The notes beneath the pieces are model-generated. The model was not told the DNA's origin. It searched no databases and saw only the letters and a list, made by a program, of their open reading frames with translations. The translations under genes and the position numbers were made by a program. Source: Sphingomonas sp. (GTDB lineage Bacteria > Pseudomonadota > Alphaproteobacteria > Sphingomonadales > Sphingomonadaceae). From it: 33,508 nucleotides of DNA. How positions within the stretch are numbered: the stretch's first letter is position 1; each line of letters opens with the position of its first letter. Location: assembly GCA_025936675.1 (NCBI GenBank), contig JAICSX010000025.1, positions 1-33,508 of the forward strand, written 5' to 3'. Shown in pieces: positions 1 to 11,266 of the stretch.

Positions 1-2186
<2,186 letters not shown>

Positions 2187-2200
2187 CGGCGGCCGTTCCG

Positions 2201-5200
2201 GTGGAGGCCGTTGACCGGACCGCACTCAGGCATGCCTATCGGCCGGACGAGGAACTGGCCGCGCGTGAGCGCATCGATCAGGCGCGGTTGAGCCCAAGCC
2301 AGATCGGCGAAGCGACGGCGATGGCGCGGACATTGGTCAAGGGCGTCCGCGCGCAGAAGGCCTCCGGCGTCGACGCGTTCCTGCGTGCCTACGACCTCGG
2401 CTCGGACGAGGGCATCGCGATGATGTGCCTCGCCGAAGCGCTGCTTCGGATCCCCGACGCACACACCGCCGACGAGCTCATTGCAGACAAGCTCTCCGGG
2501 CCCGACTGGTCTGAGAAGCTCGGCCGTTCGGACTCCTCGTTCGTCAACGCAGCGACCTTCTCGCTGCTGCTGACGGGCAAGGTGCTGGAGAGCGCCCAGG
2601 ACCGCTCCGACAATTGGAAGGCGGCTCTCGGTCGCGCCGTAGGCCGGCTCGGTGAGCCGGTTGTCCGGACTGCCGTGCGCGAGGCGATGAAGATCCTCGG
2701 CCGCAACTTCGTGTTCGGTCGGACGATCGATGAGGCACTCGCTCGCGCCAAGCCCGAGCGCGCGAAGGGCCTTAGCCACAGCTTCGACATGCTCGGCGAG
2801 GCAGCAAAGACGTTCGAGGATGCCGAGCGCTATGCCGAGTCATACGCCAAGGCGCTCGACCGCATCGCAAAGGAAGCGAAAGGTGGCTTCAAGACGTCGC
2901 CCGGCATCTCGGTCAAGCTGACCGCGCTCCACCCGCGCTTCGAGTTCACGCACCGGCAGCAGGCGCTTGCCGCTGTCATTCCGGTTGCGCGCGAGCTGGC
3001 GCTCAAGGCCTCGAAAGCCGATGTTCATTTCACCATCGACGCTGAGGAAGCCGACCGCCTCGAGCTGCAGATGGACGTGTTTGAGGCGCTGCTCGCGGAC
3101 GACGAGTTGTTTGCAAATGGATGGAGCGGCTTCGGGATCGCGATCCAGGCTTATCAGAAGCGCGCCGCACCGCTTCTCGATTGGGTCGTGGAAGCGGCAC
3201 GCGCGCACGGCCGCAAGCTCATGTGCCGGCTGGTCAAGGGTGCCTACTGGGACACCGAGATCAAGCTCGCGCAGGTCGGCGGCCTCGTCGATTATCCCGT
3301 GTGGACGCGAAAGGTCGCGACCGATGTTTCCTATCTCGCCTGCGCCAAGAAAATGCTGGCGGCGAGCGACGTTCTCTATCCTGCGTTCGCGACGCACAAC
3401 GCCAACACGATCGGTCAGATCAAGGCGCTCGCCGACGGCAAGGAGCTCGAGTTTCAGCGGCTCCACGGCATGGGCGAAGAGCTCTACGAGGAGCTTGCCA
3501 AGCTCGAGCGGCACATCGGTGACAAGCCGACCCCGGTTCGCATCTACGCGCCGGTCGGCAGCCACAAGGAACTGCTCGCTTATCTCGTGCGGCGCCTGCT
3601 CGAGAACGGCGCTAACTCCAGCTTCGTCAACCGGATCGCCGATGAGCAGGTTTCAATCGATGAGCTGGTCAAGGATCCGGTTGCCGAGCTCGAAGCGCTC
3701 GAGCCCAAGCGGAACCCGAAGATCATCCTTCCGCGCGACCTCTTTGGGCCGCAGCGGCGGAACAGCGCCGGCGTGGATCTTAGCGATGCCCTGGTGCGCG
3801 AGCCGCTGCTCGATCGGCTGAAGTCGCTCGAAAGCCGCAGCTGGACCGCGAAACCCGGCATTGGGAAAGGCGAAGCAAGGCCGATCGTCTCGCCGTTTGA
3901 CCATCGGATCACGGTTGGGACCACTTTCGAAGCGACGGCCGACGAAGTCGATCGGATGGTCCGCGCTGCACATGCCGCACAGGTGGGGTGGGATGCTTTG
4001 GGCGGCGAAGCACGGGCGAAGCTGCTCGAACGAACCGCCGACCTTTATGAGGAGCATGCCGAGGAATTCTTCTCGCTCTGCATTCGCGAGGCCGGGAAGA
4101 CGCTGATCGACGCGGTTCTCGAAGTACGCGAGGCCGTGGATTTCCTCCGCTTCTATGCGTCCGAGGCGCGGCGGCAGTTCACCAGGCCGCTGCCGCTTCC
4201 CGGGCCGACCGGAGAGCAGAACGAGCTGCGCCTGCATGGTCGCGGCGTCATCGCCAGTATTTCACCCTGGAATTTCCCGCTGGCGATCTTCACGGGGCTG
4301 ACCTCGGCGCCGCTCGCCGCGGGCAATGCCGTCATCACCAAGCCCGCGGGGCAAACGCCTTTGATCGGCGCTCTCGCCGTCGAGCTGATGCACCAGGCAG
4401 GCATTCCCAGGGACGTGGTCCAGCTTGCTCCCGGCTCGGGCAGCGTCGTTGGTGGAACGCTGACCGCGCATCCGCTGATCTCGGGGGTTGTGTTCACTGG
4501 CTCGACGGAGACGGCACGAAGGATCAATCGAACGCTGGCGGAGCGCGACGGGCCGATCATCCCGTTCGTCGCGGAAACTGGCGGCCAAAACGCGATGATC
4601 GTCGATTCATCGGCGCTTCCGGAGCAGGTCACCCGCGACGTCATTTCATCGGCTTTCCAGAGCGCCGGCCAGCGTTGCTCGGCATTGCGCGTGCTGTTCG
4701 TCCAGGAGGATGTCGCTGACGGCATGATCAAAATGATCGCCGGCGCCATGGAAGCGCTGAACGTCGGCGACCCGCGCGACGTCGCAACCGATGTCGGCCC
4801 TGTCATCGACAAGCCCGCGAAGAAGGTGCTCGATGACCATCTCGAGTGGCTCGAGAAGAACGCCAGGAAGATTTGTCGCCTGGAGGCGCCGAAGGAGGCC
4901 GCACACGGCTGTTTCGTTCCTCCCGCTTTCTATGAGATTCAATCTCTAAGCCAATTGAATCAAGAGAATTTCGGCGCGATCCTGCACGTCATCCGGTTTG
5001 CCGGAGACGAGCTCGACAAGGTCGTTCAGGCAATCAACACGACGGGCTACGGCCTGACCCTGGGGCTCCAGAGCCGCATCGACACAGTCCGCGACTATGT
5101 CGAGGAGCATGCGCACGTCGGCAATTTCTACGTTAACCGCAACCAGATCGGCGCCGTCGTGGAAAGCCAGCCGTTCGGCGGCGAGGGACTCAGCGGCACC

Positions 5201-5317
5201 GGGCCGAAGGCTGGCGGTCCGCACTATGTCGCGCGGTTCGCGACCGAGCGGGTCACCTGCATCGACACCACTGCAGCGGGCGGCAACGCAAGCCTGATGG
5301 CCTCGATTGACGGCTGA
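2201..5317 (+). CDS. putA: Bifunctional proline dehydrogenase / glutamate-semialdehyde dehydrogenase PutA
   Basis: PutA oxidises proline to glutamate in two steps: an FAD-dependent proline dehydrogenase passes electrons to the quinone pool, then an NAD-dependent aldehyde dehydrogenase finishes the reaction. The protein has about 1038 residues. The N-terminal half is the proline dehydrogenase barrel (RLVKGAYWDTEIK and FATHNANT motifs). The second half is the aldehyde dehydrogenase, with ISPWNFPL, catalytic Glu near residue 792 (VAETGGQN) and catalytic Cys near 826 (AGQRCSAL). There is no N-terminal ribbon-helix-helix domain, so this is a short, enzyme-only PutA that cannot repress its own gene as the E. 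coli protein does. I chose the GTG at 2201, just after the secA stop. An in-frame ATG at 2138 would lie inside secA, and the sequence from 2201 matches the family N-terminus better as I remember it. The Shine-Dalgarno is weak, so the start is moderately certain. Confidence 0.95.
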   Translation: MEAVDRTALRHAYRPDEELAARERIDQARLSPSQIGEATAMARTLVKGVRAQKASGVDAFLRAYDLGSDEGIAMMCLAEALLRIPDAHTADELIADKLSGPDWSEKLGRSDSSFVNAATFSLLLTGKVLESAQDRSDNWKAALGRAVGRLGEPVVRTAVREAMKILGRNFVFGRTIDEALARAKPERAKGLSHSFDMLGEAAKTFEDAERYAESYAKALDRIAKEAKGGFKTSPGISVKLTALHPRFEFTHRQQALAAVIPVARELALKASKADVHFTIDAEEADRLELQMDVFEALLADDELFANGWSGFGIAIQAYQKRAAPLLDWVVEAARAHGRKLMCRLVKGAYWDTEIKLAQVGGLVDYPVWTRKVATDVSYLACAKKMLAASDVLYPAFATHNANTIGQIKALADGKELEFQRLHGMGEELYEELAKLERHIGDKPTPVRIYAPVGSHKELLAYLVRRLLENGANSSFVNRIADEQVSIDELVKDPVAELEALEPKRNPKIILPRDLFGPQRRNSAGVDLSDALVREPLLDRLKSLESRSWTAKPGIGKGEARPIVSPFDHRITVGTTFEATADEVDRMVRAAHAAQVGWDALGGEARAKLLERTADLYEEHAEEFFSLCIREAGKTLIDAVLEVREAVDFLRFYASEARRQFTRPLPLPGPTGEQNELRLHGRGVIASISPWNFPLAIFTGLTSAPLAAGNAVITKPAGQTPLIGALAVELMHQAGIPRDVVQLAPGSGSVVGGTLTAHPLISGVVFTGSTETARRINRTLAERDGPIIPFVAETGGQNAMIVDSSALPEQVTRDVISSAFQSAGQRCSALRVLFVQEDVADGMIKMIAGAMEALNVGDPRDVATDVGPVIDKPAKKVLDDHLEWLEKNARKICRLEAPKEAAHGCFVPPAFYEIQSLSQLNQENFGAILHVIRFAGDELDKVVQAINTTGYGLTLGLQSRIDTVRDYVEEHAHVGNFYVNRNQIGAVVESQPFGGEGLSGTGPKAGGPHYVARFATERVTCIDTTAAGGNASLMASIDG

Positions 5318-5487
5318 TCGCAGTCCCGCGGTGGGACGTTCCAAAATGGCCTCTGGAGCAGGCCCAAGAATTGGGTGTTTACGGCTGTACGGGGCGGTCC
5401 TTCTTAGCGGACACGAACACGCCTCGTCGGAGCGGCCGGGTCTGCACGCAGTCCGGTCGCTTCGTTCATTTCAGCGCTGATGAAGAG

Positions 5488-5562
5488 TGGCTCCCCGGGC
5501 CTGATTCGAACAGGCGACCGATCGATTAACAGTCGATTGCTCTACCGCTGAGCTACCGGGGA
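5488..5562 (-). tRNA. tRNA-Asn (anticodon GTT)
   Basis: Read on the minus strand, 5562 to 5488 folds as a complete cloverleaf. The acceptor stem is TCCCCGG with CCGGGGA, followed by discriminator G and an encoded CCA. The D arm contains GCTC-AGCGGTA-GAGC, the anticodon stem is ATCGA/TCGAT with loop CTGTTAA (anticodon GTT, Asn), and the T arm has the TTCGAAT loop on a GCCTG/CAGGC stem. Length is 75 nt including CCA. It sits between the 3' ends of putA and nadK. Confidence 0.96.
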
Positions 5563-5588
5563 GTGTCCCGCAGACGGGCGAGGCGGCT

Positions 5589-5616
5589 AGATAGCGGACG
5601 CTTCCTTAAAGGCAAG
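5589..5616 (-). promoter_or_regulatory. Candidate promoter of tRNA-Asn
   Basis: On the minus strand, CTTGCC (5616-5611) and CTATCT (5594-5589) are separated by 16 bases. They resemble the alphaproteobacterial housekeeping promoter (CTTGAC, about 17 bases, CTATAT). Transcription would start about 20 bases before the mature tRNA 5' end. The assignment rests on position and partial consensus match only. Confidence 0.4.
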
Positions 5617-5630
5617 TGTCCGAGGGTCAC

Positions 5631-6449
5631 TCACGTCGCAAATTGCTCCATCGCGATTCGCTCGTCCAGCGCATGCTCAGGGTCAAACAGCAAAGTGAGC
5701 GACTGCTCGCGATCGAGCCGCACTTCGACGCGAGCAACGTCGCGTACCTCGATCTGGTCTGCGACGGCCGAGACTGGGCGGTTGTCGGCTTCGAGGATGG
5801 TGAAGCAGACCGCGGTATCATCGGGCAGGATCGCTCCTGACCAGCGCCGCGGGCGGAAGGGGCTGATCGGCGTCAGCGCGAGCATCTTCGCCTGGAGCGG
5901 CAGGATCGGGCCGCGCGCGGAGAGATTGTAGGCCGTCGAGCCGGCTGGCGTCGCCACCAGCACTCCGTCGCAGGCAAGCTCGGGAAGCGCGACGCGGCCG
6001 TTGACCGCGATCTCGATCTTCGCCGTCTGGCGCGTCTCCCTCAGCAGCGAGACCTCGTTGATCGCTGCATAAGTGAACGTCTCGCCGCCTACGGTGGTCG
6101 CGCACATCTGAAGGGGCGCGACGCGGATCGCCTTGGCCGCCGCAATCCGCTCGGGAAGGAGATCAATGCGCCAGTCGTTCATGAGGAACCCGACCGTGCC
6201 ACGGTTGATCCCGAAGACCGGCTTCATGCACCCGGCCTCGAGCATCTGGTGAAGCGTCTGGAGCATGAAGCCGTCGCCGCCGAGGGCGACCAAGGTTTGC
6301 GACTTGTCGATATCGGCAAATTCGTAACGGCGTCGGAGAAGCGCCTCGGCCGCTTGGGCGACCTCAGTGTGCGAGGACAGAAGCCCAATGCCGAGACTCC
6401 TAAGATCCTCGGGCTGACGTGTGCCGGGACTGGGTGAGTCCGCGTTCAA
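5631..6449 (-). CDS. nadK: NAD kinase
   Basis: NAD kinase phosphorylates NAD to NADP and sets the cell's NADP pool. The 272-residue product carries the family signatures: GGDG with the proposed catalytic Asp near residue 59 (VALGGDGFM), the INRGTVGFL block, the NE motif (AAINEVSLLR) and the ATPAGSTAYN block of the substrate site, all in the usual order. The start is a TTG (6449-6447), chosen because a clear AAAGGAG Shine-Dalgarno lies 7 bases upstream and no ATG or GTG fits the family N-terminus. The short charged N-terminus ahead of the first beta strand looks slightly extended. The gene diverges from the EAL-domain gene and points towards the tRNA. Confidence 0.94.
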   Translation of the reverse strand: MNADSPSPGTRQPEDLRSLGIGLLSSHTEVAQAAEALLRRRYEFADIDKSQTLVALGGDGFMLQTLHQMLEAGCMKPVFGINRGTVGFLMNDWRIDLLPERIAAAKAIRVAPLQMCATTVGGETFTYAAINEVSLLRETRQTAKIEIAVNGRVALPELACDGVLVATPAGSTAYNLSARGPILPLQAKMLALTPISPFRPRRWSGAILPDDTAVCFTILEADNRPVSAVADQIEVRDVARVEVRLDREQSLTLLFDPEHALDERIAMEQFAT

Positions 6450-6626
6450 TCCGCCACTCCTTTCAATCTCCGCCTCACGCCAAGATAATGGCTCCGTCTG
6501 CCAACGTCACTGTCCCGTTTCGGGCCGTGGCGGAGACCCGCCGTTTCACGCTCTCAGTTCGACCGTTACCTGCCGGGCCTGTGTTGACCAGGGACGCATT
6601 GGTTTGGGTTGGGGGAAAACGAATAA

Positions 6627-7463
6627 ATGTTGAACTGGGACAACATCGGTAAGTGGGGACGGCGGGCGTCGGACACAGGGGCAACTCCGGCACCCGCCAA
6701 GCCCACGCGGGACGTGCTGCTCGAAGCGGCGATTGCGCATGAGCAGGTCGACGTCCTTTACCAGCCATTGATCGAGCCGGGCTCGGGCAGGGTGGTCGGC
6801 GCGGAAGCGCTGGCTCGCTGCGGCGTAGTCGCCGATCCGCAAGCCCTGTTTGCGCGGGCAGCAGCCGGTGGCCTTGATGAACGTCTGTCGCGACTGGTGC
6901 AGCGAAAGGCATTGCGCAACGCGGCCGTTTGGGAAGGCTCGCTGCGGCACATGGGCCTTTCGATCAACCTGCTCCCCGCCGATGTTTCGCGGGCGGGTTA
7001 CGACAGCTGGCTGCTGGACGAGATCAGCGCATCGCGGATCGAGCCGCGCCGCGTCACCGTTGAGATCACGGAAAGCGCACTGCTGATCGATCAGGAAGCG
7101 GCTGCCGCACGGCTTAGCCGCTTACGCGAAGCCGGCATTCGGATTGCGGTCGACGACTTCGGCACCGGCTATGCGAGCCTCGCCTATCTGACGACGCTTC
7201 CGCTGGATGCGATCAAGATCGATCGTGGGCTGATTTCCGACATCGTCGGAGGAGAGCGCGACCGGATCGTCGTCAAGGCGATGATTCACCTTGCCCGCGA
7301 GCTCGACCTCAAGGTGGTCGTCGAGGGCGTCGAGACCACGGGTCAGCTCGCGCTGCTCGCGGAATGGGGCTGCGACCTTTATCAAGGTTTCCTCGGCGCC
7401 GGGCCGCTGACGCAGGAGGAGCTCGGCCGCTTCGTAACGGCAGCCAATGCTGAGATGGTTTAG
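6627..7463 (+). CDS. EAL-domain cyclic-di-GMP phosphodiesterase, soluble and stand-alone
   Basis: EAL proteins cleave the second messenger c-di-GMP to pGpG and so control motility and biofilm formation. In this 278-residue protein the EAL motif is at residues 60-62 (GAEALARC). The other catalytic signatures are intact: the Asn in SINLLP, the Glu in EITESAL, DDFGTGYASL with its paired Asp, KID in IKIDRGL, the Glu in VVEGVET, and the Gln in YQGF. The enzyme should therefore be active. There is no GGDEF, PAS or receiver domain and no membrane segment. The 30-residue N-terminal tail is rich in Ala and Pro. The start has a GGGGGA upstream at a rather long spacing. Its stop codon overlaps the mfd stop by two bases on the opposite strand. 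Confidence 0.9.
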   Translation: MLNWDNIGKWGRRASDTGATPAPAKPTRDVLLEAAIAHEQVDVLYQPLIEPGSGRVVGAEALARCGVVADPQALFARAAAGGLDERLSRLVQRKALRNAAVWEGSLRHMGLSINLLPADVSRAGYDSWLLDEISASRIEPRRVTVEITESALLIDQEAAAARLSRLREAGIRIAVDDFGTGYASLAYLTTLPLDAIKIDRGLISDIVGGERDRIVVKAMIHLARELDLKVVVEGVETTGQLALLAEWGCDLYQGFLGAGPLTQEELGRFVTAANAEMV

Positions 7464-10400
7464 GCGGCGGCCTTCTTCTCGCCCGCAGCCGCGACACGGG
7501 CGAGCCCGCGCGAGAGCTGGAGCGCGCCGTCGAGCCGTGCCTCAGGACTCGGCCAGTCCCTCGAGATTGCCAGCTTGCTGTCCGGCCGAAGCTTTGCGGC
7601 GCCCTTGAGGCGATCGATATAGGCGAGCAGGCCGCCGAGATCGGGGAAACCGTCGCGCGCGAAGGTGACAACCGCGCCCTTCGGACCCGTATCGAGCTTG
7701 GCGATGCTCGCCGCTTTACAGTTCAGCTTGACCTCAACGATCTTCATCAGGTTCGCGCTCTCGCTCGGAAGCGCGCCGAAGCGGTCGATCAGTTCGGCTG
7801 CGAAGGCATCGATTGCTTCACGGTCGTCGAGTTCGCCGAGACGCCGGTATAGGCCCATCCTGAGGTCAAGATCGGGCACATAATTCTCGGGGATCATGAT
7901 CGGTGCATCGACACTGATCTGCGGCGTGAACTCCTCGGCGCGAGACACTCCGCCGGCCTTCAACTCGATAATCGCATCCTCGAGCATCGACTGATAGAGC
8001 TCGAAGCCGACCTCCTTAATGTGCCCCGATTGCTCGTCGCCGAGCAGATTGCCGGCGCCGCGGATGTCGAGGTCGTGGCTCGCAAGCTGGAAGCCCGCAC
8101 CCAGGCTGTCGAGGTCGGCGAGCACCTGGAGCCGCTTTTGCGCAGCTTCGGTGATCGACCGGTCTGCGGGCATGGTGAGGTAAGCGTAGGCGCGGGTCTT
8201 CGAGCGACCGACGCGGCCGCGCAGCTGATAGAGCTGGGCGAGCCCAAAGCGGTCCGCGCGGTGGACGATCAATGTATTGGCGCTTGGGATGTCGAGCCCG
8301 CTCTCGACGATCGTGGTTGACAGCAGAACGTCATACTTTCGGTCATAAAAGGCACTCATGCGCTCCTCGACCTGGCCGGCGCTCATCTGGCCATGGGCAG
8401 TGATGAACTTCACCTCCGGCACCTGCTCGGCGAGCCATTCCTCCGTGTTCGGCAGATCGGAGATGCGCGGAACGACGAAAAAGCTCTGCCCGCCGCGGTA
8501 ATGCTCGCGCAACAGCGCTTCGCGGAGGACGACGGCGTCCCACGGCGTCACATAAGTCCTCACCGCAAGGCGATCGACCGGCGGGGTCTGGATCACCGAT
8601 AGTTCGCGAAGCCCACTCATCGCCATTTGCAGCGTGCGCGGGATCGGGGTCGCGGTGAGGGTGAGCACGTGGACGTCGGCCTTGAGCGCCTTCAGCCTTT
8701 CCTTGTGGGCGACTCCGAAATGCTGCTCCTCGTCGACGATGACGAGGCCGAGCCGCTTGAAATGAATACTCTTGGCGAGGACCGCATGGGTGCCGATCAC
8801 GATATCGATCGTGCCGTTGGCAAGGCCCTCCTTGGTTCTCTTCGCCTCGGCCGCCGGTACGAGCCGTGACAAGCGCCCCACATTGAGCGGGAAGCCCTGA
8901 AGCCGCTCGACGAAGTTTGAATAGTGCTGGCGTGCGAGGAGCGTCGTCGGGCAGACCAGTGCGACCTGCTTGCCGGACATCGCCATCACGAAGGCGGCGC
9001 GGAGCGCGACCTCCGTCTTGCCAAACCCGACATCGCCGCAGACCAGCCGGTCCATCGGCTTTCCAGCCTCTAAGTCCTCTAGTACGTCGGCGATCGCGCG
9101 CTCCTGGTCGTCGGTCTCCTCATAGGGGAATCGGTCGACGAACTGCGGGTAGCTCGCGTCCGGCTCGGCAACGACGCCCGGGCGGGTCGCGCGCATCGCC
9201 GCGACTTTGATAAGCTCGCCCGCGATTTCGCGGATGCGTTCCTTCATCCGCGACTTGCGCTTCTGCCAGGCTTCACCGCCGAGGCTGTCGAGGCTTACGC
9301 CCTCGCTCTCGCTTCCGTAGCGGCTCAAGAGCTCGATATTCTCGACCGGAACGTAGAGCTTGTTGCCGCGCGCATATTCGAGCGCGACGCAATCGTGCGG
9401 CACCTTGCTGACGGGGATTTGGGTCAAGCCTTCGTAGCGGCCGATGCCGTGTTCGGCGTGGACGACGAGATCGCCCGGCGAAAGTGTCGCCAGCTCGGCG
9501 AGGAAGGCATCAGCCGCTTTCCGCTTCTTGCGACGCCGAACGAGGCGGTCGCCGAGCATGTCTTGCTCGGTGAGAACCGCGACGTCGGAGGTCGTGAAGC
9601 CATGGTCGAGCGGCAGGACGAGGAGCGCAGGCTGGGTCTTTGACCCCAGCGCTTCCTGCCAATTGTCGGCGAGCTTCTGGGCCTCAAGGCCATGATCCTC
9701 GAGAAGGCCGCTCAGGCGCTCCCGGGCACCCTTTGTGTAGCTTGCGAGGACGACCTTGTGCCTGCTCTTCCGGAGCTTTCCCACATGCTCCGCCACTGCC
9801 TCATAGACGTTTGCCTGTTGTGCGCGCTCAGGCGCGAAATCGCGTGCCGGCTGTACGCCGAAATCGATCACGTGGTCGGATTCCGGCTCCGGGAAGGGTG
9901 ACGCGAGATGGATCGGCCTGTCGGCGACGAATTCATGCCATTCCTTCTTCGAGAGATAGAGCGCACCGGGCTCGAGCGGTCGATAGCTCCCCGGCTGACC
10001 CTCCATCGCCCGGACGCGGTTCTGGTAATAATCCTCGATCGATTCGCGCCGCGCCTCCAGAGCCTTGTCGGCGGCGGCATCGCGGAGGATGAGATCGTTG
10101 TCGCCAAGATGGTCGAACAGGGTTTCGAGCCGCTCTTCGATCAGCGGCAGCCAATGCTCCATGCCCGCCATTCGGCGGCCCTCGGACAAAGCCTGGTAAA
10201 GCGGATCCTGGGTCGCCGTTGCGCCGAACTTCTCGCGGTAGGTGGAGCGGAACCGCTTGATCGAATCCGCGTCGAGCAATGCCTCCGACGCCGGCATCAA
10301 GGTGAATGCTTCGGCCTTGTCGGTTGAGCGCTGATCTGCCGGATCGAACCGCCGGATCGAATCGATCTCGTCGCCGAAGAAGTCGAGCCTGAGTGCCGGC

Positions 10401-10948
10401 TCCTCGCCGGCGGGAAATAGATCGATCAGCGACCCGCGAACTGCATATTCGCCATGCTCGGCAACGGTGTCGGCGCGCTGATACCCGAGCGCGTTCAGCT
10501 GCTCGACCAGCTGTTCCCGTTCAATGCGCTCGCCTGTCTTGATGCGGCGCGTGAGCTGGCGGATCCGGAACGGAGTCAGCATCCGCTGGGTCGCGGCGCT
10601 GACGGTTGCGACGAGGATCTGCGGCTTGGAGATCTTCTCCCGAAGCGCACTCAGCGTCGCCAGCCGCTCGGCCATGACTCGGAGGGCAGGAGATGCACGG
10701 TCGTAGGGAAGACAGTCCCAGCCCGGGAGCGTCAGCACCTCGACCTCGGGCACGAACAGCGGCACGGTCTCCGCCAGCGCGCGCATCGCAGCTTCGTCTG
10801 CAACGATCGCGACCGCTCGGCTTCCCTTGCCGCAGCCATGCGTGGCACGCGCCACATCCGCTGCAAGCCACGGAAGGAAGCCCGTCGGCACACCGGCGAG
10901 CGTCAATTGCTCGGTCGCGCGGAGAACGCGCTGCAGTGGTTCGCTCAC
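7460..10948 (-). CDS. mfd: Transcription-repair coupling factor Mfd
   Basis: Mfd recognises RNA polymerase stalled at DNA damage, pushes it off with its DNA translocase and recruits UvrA. The product is about 1162 residues, the usual length. In order it has the UvrB-like N-terminal module, the RNA-polymerase-interacting (CarD-like) domain (SPGDLVVHAEHGIGRYEG), and a RecG-like motor. The motor has Walker A GDVGFGKT (Lys near residue 644), DEEQHFG, TATPIPRTL and QLRGRVGRS. The C-terminal TRCF domain follows. I chose GTG at 10948 because it overlaps the sdhE stop as GTGA, a typical translational-coupling arrangement. The longer frame up to 11038 would run inside sdhE and has no family similarity. 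The 3' end overlaps the EAL gene stop. Confidence 0.97.
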   Translation of the reverse strand: MSEPLQRVLRATEQLTLAGVPTGFLPWLAADVARATHGCGKGSRAVAIVADEAAMRALAETVPLFVPEVEVLTLPGWDCLPYDRASPALRVMAERLATLSALREKISKPQILVATVSAATQRMLTPFRIRQLTRRIKTGERIEREQLVEQLNALGYQRADTVAEHGEYAVRGSLIDLFPAGEEPALRLDFFGDEIDSIRRFDPADQRSTDKAEAFTLMPASEALLDADSIKRFRSTYREKFGATATQDPLYQALSEGRRMAGMEHWLPLIEERLETLFDHLGDNDLILRDAAADKALEARRESIEDYYQNRVRAMEGQPGSYRPLEPGALYLSKKEWHEFVADRPIHLASPFPEPESDHVIDFGVQPARDFAPERAQQANVYEAVAEHVGKLRKSRHKVVLASYTKGARERLSGLLEDHGLEAQKLADNWQEALGSKTQPALLVLPLDHGFTTSDVAVLTEQDMLGDRLVRRRKKRKAADAFLAELATLSPGDLVVHAEHGIGRYEGLTQIPVSKVPHDCVALEYARGNKLYVPVENIELLSRYGSESEGVSLDSLGGEAWQKRKSRMKERIREIAGELIKVAAMRATRPGVVAEPDASYPQFVDRFPYEETDDQERAIADVLEDLEAGKPMDRLVCGDVGFGKTEVALRAAFVMAMSGKQVALVCPTTLLARQHYSNFVERLQGFPLNVGRLSRLVPAAEAKRTKEGLANGTIDIVIGTHAVLAKSIHFKRLGLVIVDEEQHFGVAHKERLKALKADVHVLTLTATPIPRTLQMAMSGLRELSVIQTPPVDRLAVRTYVTPWDAVVLREALLREHYRGGQSFFVVPRISDLPNTEEWLAEQVPEVKFITAHGQMSAGQVEERMSAFYDRKYDVLLSTTIVESGLDIPSANTLIVHRADRFGLAQLYQLRGRVGRSKTRAYAYLTMPADRSITEAAQKRLQVLADLDSLGAGFQLASHDLDIRGAGNLLGDEQSGHIKEVGFELYQSMLEDAIIELKAGGVSRAEEFTPQISVDAPIMIPENYVPDLDLRMGLYRRLGELDDREAIDAFAAELIDRFGALPSESANLMKIVEVKLNCKAASIAKLDTGPKGAVVTFARDGFPDLGGLLAYIDRLKGAAKLRPDSKLAISRDWPSPEARLDGALQLSRGLARVAAAGEKKAAA

Positions 10949-11211
10949 GGCAGGATCCGGATATAGTCGAGCTTCTTCAGCGCTTCGATCATGGGCCCAT
11001 CGAAGCGTTCCGGGACCTCCGCGGTTCCGTGCGCCCAAGCCATGATATCGACGTCCTGCTCGTCGAGCATCGTCGCGAACGTCGCGCGCTCGCCCGGATC
11101 CCAGGATTCATGATGTGCGTCGAAAAAGCCGCCGACCAGCAGATCGGCTTCCTTCGTTCCACGATGGTGCGCGCGCCAGGCGAGGCGCTTCAGGTCCGGG
11201 TCGGCGGGCAT
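10945..11211 (-). CDS. sdhE: FAD assembly factor SdhE (succinate dehydrogenase flavinylation)
   Basis: SdhE proteins help attach FAD covalently to the flavoprotein subunit of succinate dehydrogenase. The 88-residue product has the family fold and the RGxxE-type motif (HHRGTKEADLLVGGF), followed by a helical WDPGERATFATMLDEQD stretch and a short C-terminus. The length is normal. The gene lies 55 bp downstream of a secreted-protein gene on the same strand and overlaps mfd by four bases (GTGA), so sdhE and mfd are very likely co-transcribed. The functional link between the two is not obvious. The start codon is ATG but I see no good Shine-Dalgarno. Confidence 0.9.
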   Translation of the reverse strand: MPADPDLKRLAWRAHHRGTKEADLLVGGFFDAHHESWDPGERATFATMLDEQDVDIMAWAHGTAEVPERFDGPMIEALKKLDYIRILP

Positions 11212-11266
11212 GCGCGCCCATTTAGGGACGGGCAGCCGCTTGCGAAAGACCGCCTGTCGAGGTCGA

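Noticed and set aside
5363..5375. CCCAA-GAA-TTGGG hairpin after putA, followed by TGTTT
   Set aside because: The stem is only 5 bp and the T-tract is broken, too weak to list as a putA terminator. Nothing else supportable was seen in 5318-5487.
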